A DNA stretch of 10,483 bases from CAZXCQ01 sp964639275. GTDB taxonomy: Bacteria; Desulfobacterota; DSM-4660; Desulfatiglandales; Desulfatiglandaceae. Every line of letters starts with the position of its first letter. Within the stretch, counting starts at the first letter, position 1. Under the pieces are notes generated by a model, which saw only the letters and a program-made list of their open reading frames with translations, was not told the DNA's origin and did not search any database. The position numbers and the translations under genes were made by a program. The DNA is taken from positions 1 to 10,483 of the forward strand of contig CAZXCQ010000219.1 of NCBI GenBank assembly GCA_964639275.1, read 5' to 3'. Of this stretch, positions 1 to 5,962 are shown piece by piece.

Positions 1-1
1 T

Positions 2-53
2 GCCCCCTTACAGGGGGCTAGATCAAGGCCCCGTCCTTTGGGCGGGGATCTTT
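2..53 (+). terminator. Two adjacent GC-rich hairpins at the left edge, possible terminator of an upstream gene
   Basis: The first hairpin is a perfect 6-bp stem (GCCCCC at 2-7, GGGGGC at 13-18) with a 5-nt loop. The second pairs CCCCGTCC (29-36) with GGGCGGGG (40-47) around a TTT loop, with one wobble pair, and is followed by ATCTTTA. The T tract is short and interrupted, so the terminator reading is tentative. The gene it would end lies outside the window. Confidence 0.4.
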
Positions 54-77
54 ACAAACTTACCAAGAGGTGAATAC

Positions 78-242
78 ATGACACGAGGGCCAACGGGAAA
101 CATGGGCACCTCGAGCCAAGGATTCCCACAAAGATATCACGCCTGCCACTCACCAGTAAACAAAAAAGACCCTACTTGGTGGTGCAGTAGACCGGTGCCC
201 CCCGCAATCATAAGGCATACTGACGATCAGAAAACCAGTTGA
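78..242 (+). CDS. Possible small protein of 54 residues, no recognised family
   Basis: The ATG at 78 is preceded by a good ribosome binding site (AGAGGTG, 66-72, about 5 nt spacing), and the frame stays open to TGA at 240-242. The predicted protein is polar, with no membrane segment or signal peptide. It has cysteines at residues 23 and 36, a WW pair at 34-35 and several prolines in its second half. A weak hairpin with a T run (231-252) overlaps the stop codon. A 54-codon open frame can arise by chance and I recognise no family, so this is a candidate only. It could equally be untranslated leader or the relic of a larger element. The strong ribosome site is the main argument for it. Confidence 0.2.
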   Translation: MTRGPTGNMGTSSQGFPQRYHACHSPVNKKDPTWWCSRPVPPAIIRHTDDQKTS

Positions 243-252
243 TCGGTTTTTT
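231..252 (+). terminator. Weak terminator-like hairpin
   Basis: AAAACC (231-236) pairs with GGTTTT (245-250) around an 8-nt loop and is followed by further T residues. The stem is short and AT-rich, so it would be a weak terminator at best. It sits at the stop of the small ORF at 78-242 and before the promoter proposed at 288, a sensible place to separate transcripts. Confidence 0.25.
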
Positions 253-287
253 CTAATCAAACACATGTATTTATCGGAAATTCCAGT

Positions 288-316
288 TTGACATATAGAA
301 ATAGGCGTTTCAGAAT
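288..316 (+). promoter_or_regulatory. Putative sigma70 promoter for the redox gene cluster
   Basis: A perfect -35 hexamer TTGACA (288-293) is separated by 17 bp from CAGAAT (311-316), which matches four of six -10 consensus positions. The surroundings are more AT-rich than the rest of the window. Transcription would start near 323 and give a leader of about 60 nt before the ATG at 384. No clear operator repeat is visible. Confidence 0.4.
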
Positions 317-383
317 CGATGTGTATTGCGGTTGCGCCGATAGGCTATCCGGGTGTTATGCTGGCCGGTGAAGAAGGGTTGAT

Positions 384-902
384 ATGGCAGGCTCGTCAGA
401 ATTCGGCTTTAAGCGGAATAGTAAGGCCTTGCTGGGAGATGTATCCGGGGCCTTTTCCTGGAATAAGGTCCTCCTTTCCGTCTGGCCATACCGTATAGCT
501 CGCTTCATCCTCGGCATGGTCTTTGTATGGGCCGGTTTAACAAAACTGATGGCACCTAAGGCCTTTTCTCAACTGATATCTGAATACGGCCTTGTGCCCG
601 AAAATCTCCTATTGGCTGTGGCCATCGGACTGCCAGTGCTGGAGTTGGTCGCGGGCCTCGGCCTTGTTTTCGATTTTCGTGGTTGTCTGGAGATCACCAC
701 GGCACTCATTCTCTTGTTTATCGGTGTACTGTGGTTTGGAATTCTCAAAGGTCTCGATGTGGACTGCGGCTGCTTCTCTCTTGAAGAATTGGGACAGTAT
801 AACGGTCTAAAAGACGCCTTTTACCGTGACCTTTTGTTTCTAGTGGTAGCTATCTACTTGTTTTGGTGGCGGTGGATGCATGTCAGGACACAAAAGGTCT
901 AA
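384..902 (+). CDS. MauE/DoxX-family redox-associated membrane protein
   Basis: A 172-residue inner-membrane protein with four hydrophobic segments at roughly residues 37-57, 74-95, 104-121 and 148-163, the layout of the MauE/DoxX superfamily. The first segment carries the typical GMVFVWAGLTKL core. After the third segment comes a D-C-G-C-F motif with Cys128 and Cys130. Such a paired-cysteine site is seen in MauE-like proteins that hand reducing or oxidising equivalents to extracytoplasmic thiol proteins. The ATG at 384 has a GAAGAAGGG ribosome site at 370-378, and about 35 residues precede the first membrane segment. The exported rhodanese follows 82 bp downstream, so a joint role in thiol or sulfane-sulfur redox chemistry at the membrane is plausible but inferred. 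The substrate is unknown. DoxD of thiosulfate:quinone oxidoreductase is a more distant alternative. Family fairly sure, role unsure. Confidence 0.8.
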   Translation: MAGSSEFGFKRNSKALLGDVSGAFSWNKVLLSVWPYRIARFILGMVFVWAGLTKLMAPKAFSQLISEYGLVPENLLLAVAIGLPVLELVAGLGLVFDFRGCLEITTALILLFIGVLWFGILKGLDVDCGCFSLEELGQYNGLKDAFYRDLLFLVVAIYLFWWRWMHVRTQKV

Positions 903-984
903 GTATCACTTTTTCGCCTGGTTATCGTTGAGACCCATTGGGCTTTGTTAGAAGTAAACAAATACGTGAGGAGGTTATTAGAAC

Positions 985-1515
985 ATGTTTGGGAAATGGG
1001 TTGTTGTGCCGGTGTTATTTTTTTCAGTTTTTTTGTTCTTCCTAACCCAAGCCGACCAGGCCTGGAGTTGGGGCAAAAAGGAGATTGAAACAGAAAAGAT
1101 TGCCGTCAAATTTGCGCGGGAAGTCGGAAGGGGGGGGTACAAGATCGTTCGGACGGACGAGCTCAAACAGTGGCTGGACCAGAAAAAAGATATGCTTATT
1201 GTGGATACGATGCCTTTTGATGCCAGCTATAAGAAAAACCATATCCCTGGTGCGGTCCAGTTCGAATTTCCAATCCCGGAAATGAAGAAATGGGATACCA
1301 AGAAAACAAACGGCAAGACTGAAAAAGACTTCATAGCGTTGCTCGGACCTGATAAGAACAGGACTATCGTTACTTACTGCGGCTTTACCAAGTGCGGCCG
1401 TAGTCATAACGGCGCCATGTGGGCCGCAAGATTAGGCTACAGTAATGTCTACCGTTGTCCGGGCGGCATCAAGGCCTGGAAAGAGGCAGATTTTTCGGTA
1501 GAAGAGGCCAAATAA
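985..1515 (+). CDS. Exported rhodanese-like sulfurtransferase with extended active-site loop
   Basis: A 176-residue single-domain rhodanese. The N-terminus is a hydrophobic export signal (residues 4-21, likely cleavage around 25-28), so the protein should act in the periplasm. Domain landmarks are V-D-T at 73-75, H-I-P-G-A at 86-90, the catalytic loop after T-Y-C at Cys132, and P-G-G-I-K-A-W near the C-terminus. Rhodaneses carry sulfane sulfur as a persulfide on the loop cysteine. Here the loop runs C-G-F-T-K-C-G-R-S, six residues from Cys132 to Arg139 rather than the usual four, and has a second cysteine (Cys137) that could form a disulfide or relay sulfur. The ATG at 985 has a near-ideal AGGAGG at 969-974. 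A run of eight G (1130-1137) lies inside the gene. The MauE-like gene upstream and the cysteine protein 25 bp downstream suggest a thiol/sulfur unit. Family sure; sulfur donor and acceptor unknown. Confidence 0.88.
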   Translation: MFGKWVVVPVLFFSVFLFFLTQADQAWSWGKKEIETEKIAVKFAREVGRGGYKIVRTDELKQWLDQKKDMLIVDTMPFDASYKKNHIPGAVQFEFPIPEMKKWDTKKTNGKTEKDFIALLGPDKNRTIVTYCGFTKCGRSHNGAMWAARLGYSNVYRCPGGIKAWKEADFSVEEAK

Positions 1516-1540
1516 CTCCCCATCATCGAAGAAGACCCTA

Positions 1541-2089
1541 TTGGATCAGAAGGTTACGCAACTGCCGGGCCTTGTGGAGCGCAGGGCCCAAAACCTCTAC
1601 ATGACCCATCAATTGCTCTGCTCGGAGGCAGTTTTGGTGGTCCTGAATCGTGTATTTGGTGGAGGGCTAACAGAGGATGTGGCTATCCGTTTGGCCTCAG
1701 CACTACCGATGGGTCTCGGCGGAAGTGGATGCCTCTGCGGTGCCCTGAGCGGGGGAACACTCGCCCTGGGACTTTTTCTGGGTCGGAGGCGATCGGGTGC
1801 CCGCGATAAAGGCAAAGCCCTGCCTGCGGCAAAGGAACTCTACTCTCGCTTTCGAGAACGTTACGGCTCTACCTGCTGCCGGATCTTGACAAAAGGGGTC
1901 CGCGGCAACCCCAAGGCCCATTTTCACCAGTGTGCGGAGCTGACCGGATGGGGAGCCCGGCTGGTAGCTGAGCTGATTCTGGAAAGACGTCCAGAACTGG
2001 CACAACAGGCCGACTGGGCCTACCTGAACCGCCATAGTTCCATGTTCGCGGCAAATCTGAAGCGAGCCGTCAAATTTGTCCGATCCTGA
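1541..2089 (+). CDS. C_GCAxxG_C_C family protein
   Basis: A 182-residue protein matching the C_GCAxxG_C_C family of anaerobes, named for its spaced cysteines. With the TTG start, the pattern is Cys27 (L-L-C-S-E-A-V), Cys64 and Cys66 in G-S-G-C-L-C-G-A-L-S-G-G, Cys112-Cys113, and Cys131. This follows the family order, with an extra cysteine in the central motif and a CC pair. No signal peptide is seen, so it is probably cytoplasmic. The family's biochemical role is not established; metal binding or redox sensing is a common guess. The TTG at 1541 is chosen because the family core begins near E-R-R-A-Q-N-L and the frame is closed upstream by TAG at 1499. GTG at 1574 and ATG at 1601 are alternatives, the latter cutting into the core. 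The ribosome site (GAAGAAG, 1528-1534) is weak. It lies 25 bp after the rhodanese gene, so it is probably cotranscribed. Confidence 0.8.
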   Translation: MDQKVTQLPGLVERRAQNLYMTHQLLCSEAVLVVLNRVFGGGLTEDVAIRLASALPMGLGGSGCLCGALSGGTLALGLFLGRRRSGARDKGKALPAAKELYSRFRERYGSTCCRILTKGVRGNPKAHFHQCAELTGWGARLVAELILERRPELAQQADWAYLNRHSSMFAANLKRAVKFVRS

Positions 2090-2124
2090 GAGGCACAGAG
2101 ACCTCCCCAACTTCTGATTCACCC

Positions 2125-2153
2125 TTGACAAATCTCCAGCGATTGAGTAAATA
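2125..2153 (+). promoter_or_regulatory. Putative sigma70 promoter upstream of a terminator
   Basis: A perfect TTGACA (2125-2130) is followed after exactly 17 bp by TAAATA (2148-2153), a three-of-six match to the -10 hexamer. Transcription would begin near 2160, directly ahead of a perfect small hairpin (2166-2182) and about 120 nt before the end of the terminator at 2224-2283. It could drive a short RNA, or the receptor operon if the terminator is read through. Confidence 0.4.
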
Positions 2154-2159
2154 GGTTTC

Positions 2160-2283
2160 TCAATGCGCAATGTGAAATTGCGTTCTTTAGTAAAAGCATT
2201 ATAGAGCTCAGCAAGTTAACCACAAGCCAAGAAGGCTCGGCTGGATAGAAATCCAAGAGGCCTTTTTGGCTTTTTTTGTTTTT
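2160..2283 (+). ncRNA. Candidate small RNA or attenuated leader
   Basis: This stretch lies between a promoter-like site and an intrinsic terminator and contains no reading frame of note. It opens with a perfect hairpin (CGCAAT at 2166-2171, ATTGCG at 2177-2182, loop GTGAA), then has about 40 nt of A/T-rich unpaired sequence and ends in the terminator stem. That is the usual architecture of a bacterial sRNA of about 120 nt. I could not match it to a known RNA family, and it lacks the GCCACTG B12 box of a cobalamin riboswitch. The more conservative reading is the 3' untranslated end of the upstream operon, with the terminator serving that operon. Extent and strand are inferred. Confidence 0.25.
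2224..2283 (+). terminator. Rho-independent terminator
   Basis: AAGCCAAGAAGGC (2224-2236) pairs with GCCTTTTTGGCTT (2260-2272) over 13 positions with a single G-T wobble. The 23-nt loop holds a smaller TGGAT/ATCCA stem (2242-2246, 2251-2255). A long T tract (2271-2283, with one G) follows at once. It lies 135 bp after the C_GCAxxG_C_C gene and would insulate the redox cluster from the receptor operon. Confidence 0.75.
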
Positions 2284-2350
2284 AAATGCTGGCAAACGGA
2301 GTCGATTGGGAAAGCGAAGAATAGAGCGTGATGAATTTCTGAAAAAGGAA

Positions 2351-2385
2351 GGCAGCCCATCCCTGGCCAGGACGTTGCGGCTGCC
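2351..2385. repeat. Inverted repeat in the leader of the receptor gene
   Basis: GGCAGCC (2351-2357) pairs perfectly with GGCTGCC (2379-2385). The 21-nt loop contains the palindrome CTGGCCAG (2363-2370). It sits about 130 bp before the receptor start and has no T tract, so it is not a terminator. It might be an operator or a folded part of the 5' leader. Elsewhere in 2284-2513 I see no B12 box, Fur-type box or convincing promoter. CCCCAC at 2400-2405 and GTGGGG at 2461-2466 could pair weakly. Confidence 0.4.
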
Positions 2386-2513
2386 CTCCCGGTGAAGCAC
2401 CCCACAAAAGGGACGGATACTTCGCCTTTCTTCGTACCACCGTGGCGTTGATTCGTCAATGTGGGGGGTTGGTCTGATATGTGACGCAACTGCAATGTTA
2501 CGGGGGTAATGCA

Positions 2514-4712
2514 ATGAAGGGTTCGAAGTTGGCGTTTATTCTGATTGGGATAATGGCCCTCTTATCTGCGAGGGCAGGGTGGGCAGAACAAAAGGAGGAG
2601 GAAGAGGTCTATACCCTTGAAGAGATCGTGGTGACGGCAACCAAGACGGAAAAGAAAATCGAAGATGCACCCGGCACCGTTATGGTCATCACGGACAAAG
2701 AGATGGAATTGCGCAACATGGACACACTGGATGATGCCCTTGAATATGTGAAAGGGACCTTTGTCAAAAGGAATAAGGGGTTGATGGATTCTACCGCCTC
2801 TGTAAGGATGAGGGGGTTTAGTGGCGACCAGTATACCTTGATCCTTTTAGACGGCCAGCCCCTGAATGATGCCTACACAGCGGGGGTGGAGTGGAGCACC
2901 CTGCCGGTGGAAGGTATCGAGAGGATAGAGGTCATACAGGGCGCGGCATCGGCGCTTCATGGCGGAAATGCCATGGGCGGTGTCATCAACATAATCACCA
3001 AGACCCCCAAGAAGTTGGAGGCGAGCATTACCGGGGGATACGGCACGGACAATACCAAACGCCTCCGCATGAGCGCGGGCGATCGTTTTTTGGATAAAGT
3101 GAGCCTCCGGGTCGGATATGAAACCGAATCCACGGACGGATACGCGACCACGCCGGTGGCCAGAACCATCACATCCGGGACCGGCACCGATATCGGTGGG
3201 TATCCCATGAATGACAAGTACGGCGAACCCACCCGTTGGGTGGTCGGTGACAAGGGCGACAACAGCGCGGAAAGGAGCGACCTCAACATCAAGGCGGTAT
3301 ATGATTATTCCGGTACCGGCAGCCTCTCCTTTACCGCAGTATCAGGCCGGCACAAATATGATTACGGCCGCCCCAATACCTATATGGGGACCTATTCAGG
3401 ATCGGCGATCGTGGGTTCTAATCGGCAGGCCAAATTCACACCCAACAATTTCATAGACTATACAGGCAAAGGAAAAAACGACACCGATGTGTACACCCTT
3501 GCCTTCAAGGAGATGTTCGGGAGGGTTCAGATCGACGCTCAGGTGGGAACCACCCGGGTGGACGACAGCTATACGACCGAATCCGGTGGATCCAAGACCA
3601 CCTATGACGACTCCCCGGGTACCCTCAAAGAGACCAAGAGCAGGGCCTGGTTCGGTGAACTGAGAGGGGATCTCCCCCTTGGGGACGCCCATCTCCTGAC
3701 CGTAGGGGCCTCATTCAAAAGCGACACGTCAGACACCAACGACTATGATGTGCCATACTATCGAAGTTACTCGGACAAGAGCGACAGCACCTTATATTCG
3801 GGCGGAAAGGACAGGATCTGGGCGATATTTGCGCAGGATGAATGGAAAATCGTCGATCCCTTAACCATCTATCTGGGGTGCCGGTTTGATTCATGGATGG
3901 TCTATGACGGGGCATCAGGCCCCCCCGGATCAAAAAATGAGTATGGGAGCAACACCGAATCCCAGGTGAGTCCCAAGGTGGCCGGCGTCTGGAAGGTGCT
4001 TCAGGATACCACGGTGAGGGGCTCTGTCGGGCATGCCTTTCGCGCCCCAACGCTCTATGAGCTCTACCGAACCTGGACCTCATGGGGGACCACCTACAAG
4101 AGCAACCCGAATCTCAAGCCCGAGACCCTGTGGGCCTACGAATTGGGTGCGGATCAGGGCCTTTTTAACGGATGGACCAAACTTTCCCTTACCGGGTATT
4201 ACAACGACATCGATGACCTTATCTATTACAAAGTGGATACCGCGGCAAAGACCAAGACCCGCATGAACGCCGGCAAGGCACGGACCATCGGCGTGGAATT
4301 CGGGGTGAACCAGAAGATCCTTGACTGGCTCAGGGCATGGGGGAATTTTACTTATACAGACGCCAAGATCACTGACAATCCGCTTGATCCGGCCTCAGAA
4401 GACAAGATCGTGCCCGGCATCCCCAAGTATATGTACAACATCGGTCTCAATGCGGAGCAGCGGTGGTTCAGGGGAAGCATCATCGGCAGGTACTTCAGCA
4501 AGATATACAACGATTCAGACAACAAGGACACGGCAGAGGGGGTTTACGGGACCTACGAGCCGGCCTTTATTGTGGATGCCAAGATCACCTTCACCCCGTT
4601 TAAATGGGGGGACATATCCCTTTGTGTCGATAATGTGTTTGATAAGGAATATTACGAGTATTACAAGCAAAACGGACGGACCTTTTTGTGCGAAGTGACC
4701 TTCAGATATTAA
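2514..4712 (+). CDS. TonB-dependent outer-membrane receptor, tetrapyrrole or metal-complex type
   Basis: A complete 732-residue TonB-dependent receptor. Residues 1-24 form a signal peptide ending A-G-W-A. A TonB box (E-E-I-V-V-T-A, 36-42) and the plug domain follow to about residue 160, with typical V-R-M-R-G-F, L-D-G-Q-P-L-N-D and G-G-V-I-N-I-I motifs. A 22-strand-type barrel fills the rest and ends in an aromatic residue (F-R-Y) as outer-membrane insertion needs. A FRAP box (509-512) and NPNL box (531-534), described in heme receptors but also seen in other TonB receptors, are present. The 18 residues between them contain no histidine. ATG 2514 is preferred to the in-frame GTG at 2481 because it gives a clean signal peptide, although its G-rich ribosome site (2502-2506) is mediocre. 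The binding-protein gene overlaps its 3' end. Cobamide, heme or a siderophore are all possible; the neighbouring BtuCDF/CobN genes favour a tetrapyrrole. Confidence 0.9.
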   Translation: MKGSKLAFILIGIMALLSARAGWAEQKEEEEVYTLEEIVVTATKTEKKIEDAPGTVMVITDKEMELRNMDTLDDALEYVKGTFVKRNKGLMDSTASVRMRGFSGDQYTLILLDGQPLNDAYTAGVEWSTLPVEGIERIEVIQGAASALHGGNAMGGVINIITKTPKKLEASITGGYGTDNTKRLRMSAGDRFLDKVSLRVGYETESTDGYATTPVARTITSGTGTDIGGYPMNDKYGEPTRWVVGDKGDNSAERSDLNIKAVYDYSGTGSLSFTAVSGRHKYDYGRPNTYMGTYSGSAIVGSNRQAKFTPNNFIDYTGKGKNDTDVYTLAFKEMFGRVQIDAQVGTTRVDDSYTTESGGSKTTYDDSPGTLKETKSRAWFGELRGDLPLGDAHLLTVGASFKSDTSDTNDYDVPYYRSYSDKSDSTLYSGGKDRIWAIFAQDEWKIVDPLTIYLGCRFDSWMVYDGASGPPGSKNEYGSNTESQVSPKVAGVWKVLQDTTVRGSVGHAFRAPTLYELYRTWTSWGTTYKSNPNLKPETLWAYELGADQGLFNGWTKLSLTGYYNDIDDLIYYKVDTAAKTKTRMNAGKARTIGVEFGVNQKILDWLRAWGNFTYTDAKITDNPLDPASEDKIVPGIPKYMYNIGLNAEQRWFRGSIIGRYFSKIYNDSDNKDTAEGVYGTYEPAFIVDAKITFTPFKWGDISLCVDNVFDKEYYEYYKQNGRTFLCEVTFRY

Positions 4713-5782
4713 ACTTCATAGGAAAATCCAGCGTCGGCAGTCTTTTAGTGTGCTTTGCTTGGGTTCTCGTGGTTTGCCTCACGCTTCCTTGGGGTGGACA
4801 GATTGTCCATGCCCTGCAGAAGGAGGCCACGGGAATCACAGAAAAAAAGATCACGATCCGTGACGCAACCGGGCGGACTGTGGATGTGAAACTCCCGGTC
4901 AAACGGATCGTGGTCCTCACGTCCGACGCCCTGGAAGTGATCCGCGTCATCAAGGCGGAACAGCTTGTAAAAGGGGTCAACAGCGGCATCGCAAAAGATC
5001 CTCTGTTCTGGCCTGGATTGAAGGATTTGCCCAGTGTAGGCAGTTGGCGGAACCCCAATTATGAGCTCATTGCACAGCTTGATCCTGACATGGTCATCGG
5101 CTATGCCCACCACCCCGGTCCGGCCATGGAAAGGAAGCTCAGGTCCCTGGGTATCCAGGGGGTGCGCCTCGATTTTTACAAGATGAATACCCTGGAACAG
5201 GAGGTGAGGACCATAGGGCAAATCCTGGACAGGGAAAAGGAGGCGGCACAGCTCATAAAATGGTACGGCACCCATCAGGGTCTGGTTCGAAACAGGCTGA
5301 GACAGATCAAGTCCCGTCCCCCTGTCTACGTTGAAAGCTATTCCAAGTATCATACCGCTGGACCCGGTTCGGGCGGCAATGAGATGTGCCTGATGGCAGG
5401 CGGCGCCAATGTGGCAGGGAATTTCTCCATACCCTATCCCGAGGTAACGCCCGAGTGGGTGGTGGCGAAAGATCCGCAATATATCATCAAGGCAGCCGCA
5501 CTGAGCAATGCCTGCGGCAAGGACAATCCAGAGCGCTTGAACGCCATCAAAAAGGAAATCCTGAAGAGGCCTGCCTGGAATACGATTCGGGCCGTTCAGG
5601 AGGGAAAGGTCTATGTGGTTGAAAGCAGCATCTGGACCGGACCCAGGGCCATCATCGGCATCCTCCATATGGCAAAATGGTTTCATCCTCCTATGTTCGA
5701 GGATATGGACCCAGAGGCGATTCACCGGGATTACCTTCAAAGGTTTCAGGGCATCCCGTACCGGGGACCCTTTGTGGAATGA
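4688..5782 (+). CDS. Periplasmic binding protein of a BtuF/FecB-type ABC importer
   Basis: A 364-residue substrate-binding protein of the class that serves iron complexes, heme and vitamin B12. An N-terminal hydrophobic segment (about 16-35) with a likely cleavage after V-H-A at 42 exports it; no lipobox is seen. The two-lobed domain starts at I-T-I-R-D-A-T-G (55-62), with P-V-K-R-I-V-V, then Y-E-L-I-A-Q-L-D-P-D-M-V-I-G-Y ending at Tyr139. His141-His142 follow in the loop where BtuF places ligand-contacting residues. The tail W-F-H-P-P-M-F-E-D-M-D-P-E-A-I-H is typical of a subfamily common in anaerobes and archaea. The GTG start overlaps the receptor gene by 25 bp. The other early in-frame GTG (4748) would trim the signal peptide, so 4688 is kept with moderate confidence. 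It delivers substrate to the permease encoded 237 bp downstream. Ligand not determinable; tetrapyrrole favoured by context. Confidence 0.87.
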   Translation: MRSDLQILNFIGKSSVGSLLVCFAWVLVVCLTLPWGGQIVHALQKEATGITEKKITIRDATGRTVDVKLPVKRIVVLTSDALEVIRVIKAEQLVKGVNSGIAKDPLFWPGLKDLPSVGSWRNPNYELIAQLDPDMVIGYAHHPGPAMERKLRSLGIQGVRLDFYKMNTLEQEVRTIGQILDREKEAAQLIKWYGTHQGLVRNRLRQIKSRPPVYVESYSKYHTAGPGSGGNEMCLMAGGANVAGNFSIPYPEVTPEWVVAKDPQYIIKAAALSNACGKDNPERLNAIKKEILKRPAWNTIRAVQEGKVYVVESSIWTGPRAIIGILHMAKWFHPPMFEDMDPEAIHRDYLQRFQGIPYRGPFVE

Positions 5783-5789
5783 CCATCAA

Positions 5790-5805
5790 GAATTGAGGAA
5801 TTGAG
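5790..5805 (+). repeat. Direct 8-bp duplication
   Basis: GAATTGAG occurs twice back to back, 8 bp after the stop codon of the binding-protein gene. It is the first of several repeats in the 237-bp gap before the permease gene. Confidence 0.5.
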
Positions 5806-5862
5806 AGATTTGGGGATGATGGACAGAAAGCAAGAAGCTCTTGGGTCGTCTGAAAAACAAAT

Positions 5863-5923
5863 GGCTCGAAGCTGAAAGCTCAAAGGGCAGGGCGGAAATA
5901 CTCTCAGCTTTCAGCTTTGAGCT
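5863..5923. repeat. Long intercistronic inverted repeat (18-bp stem)
   Basis: The arm at 5863-5880 pairs with the arm at 5906-5923 over 18 positions. The inner 12 bp are perfect (AAGCTGAAAGCT with AGCTTTCAGCTT), and two G-T wobbles lie in the outer six. The loop is 25 nt. No T tract follows, so it is not an intrinsic terminator. Between binding-protein and permease genes, such a hairpin could protect the upstream message from 3' decay, as REP elements do between malE and malF. That role is inferred. Confidence 0.65.
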
Positions 5924-5941
5924 TGTAGGATGGCACTGGGT

Positions 5942-5959
5942 TGCGGGCAATGGCCCGCA
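5942..5959. repeat. Short perfect hairpin
   Basis: TGCGGGC (5942-5948) pairs perfectly with GCCCGCA (5953-5959) around an AATG loop. It follows the long inverted repeat and precedes the tandem repeats. The very GC-rich stem without a T run suggests an RNA stability or pausing element rather than a terminator. Confidence 0.5.
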
Positions 5960-5962
5960 TTA

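Noticed and set aside
1..383. tRNA, CRISPR array or insertion sequence end in the left-hand gap
   Set aside because: No cloverleaf, regularly spaced repeats or transposase fragment could be recognised; only isolated hairpins are visible.
2090..2513. Cobalamin riboswitch expected before a B12-type receptor
   Set aside because: No B12 box or recognisable core was found on the + strand in this interval.
2119..2514. Minus-strand open frame of 131 codons covering the non-coding gap before the receptor gene
   Set aside because: It runs through the terminator stem and the candidate promoter. Its composition is low in typical protein features, and the RNA and DNA signals on the + strand explain the region better.
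4745..5740. Antisense open frame of 331 codons opposite the binding-protein gene
   Set aside because: It lies wholly within a well-supported gene on the other strand and shows no family features.
5931..5944. Sigma54-like site (TGGCAC followed by TTGC)
   Set aside because: The spacing between the GG and GC elements is one base shorter than the strict consensus, so it is unlikely to work.
5942..5959. Intrinsic terminator between binding-protein and permease genes
   Set aside because: The GC-rich stem is not followed by a T tract, and the downstream genes clearly belong to the same importer.
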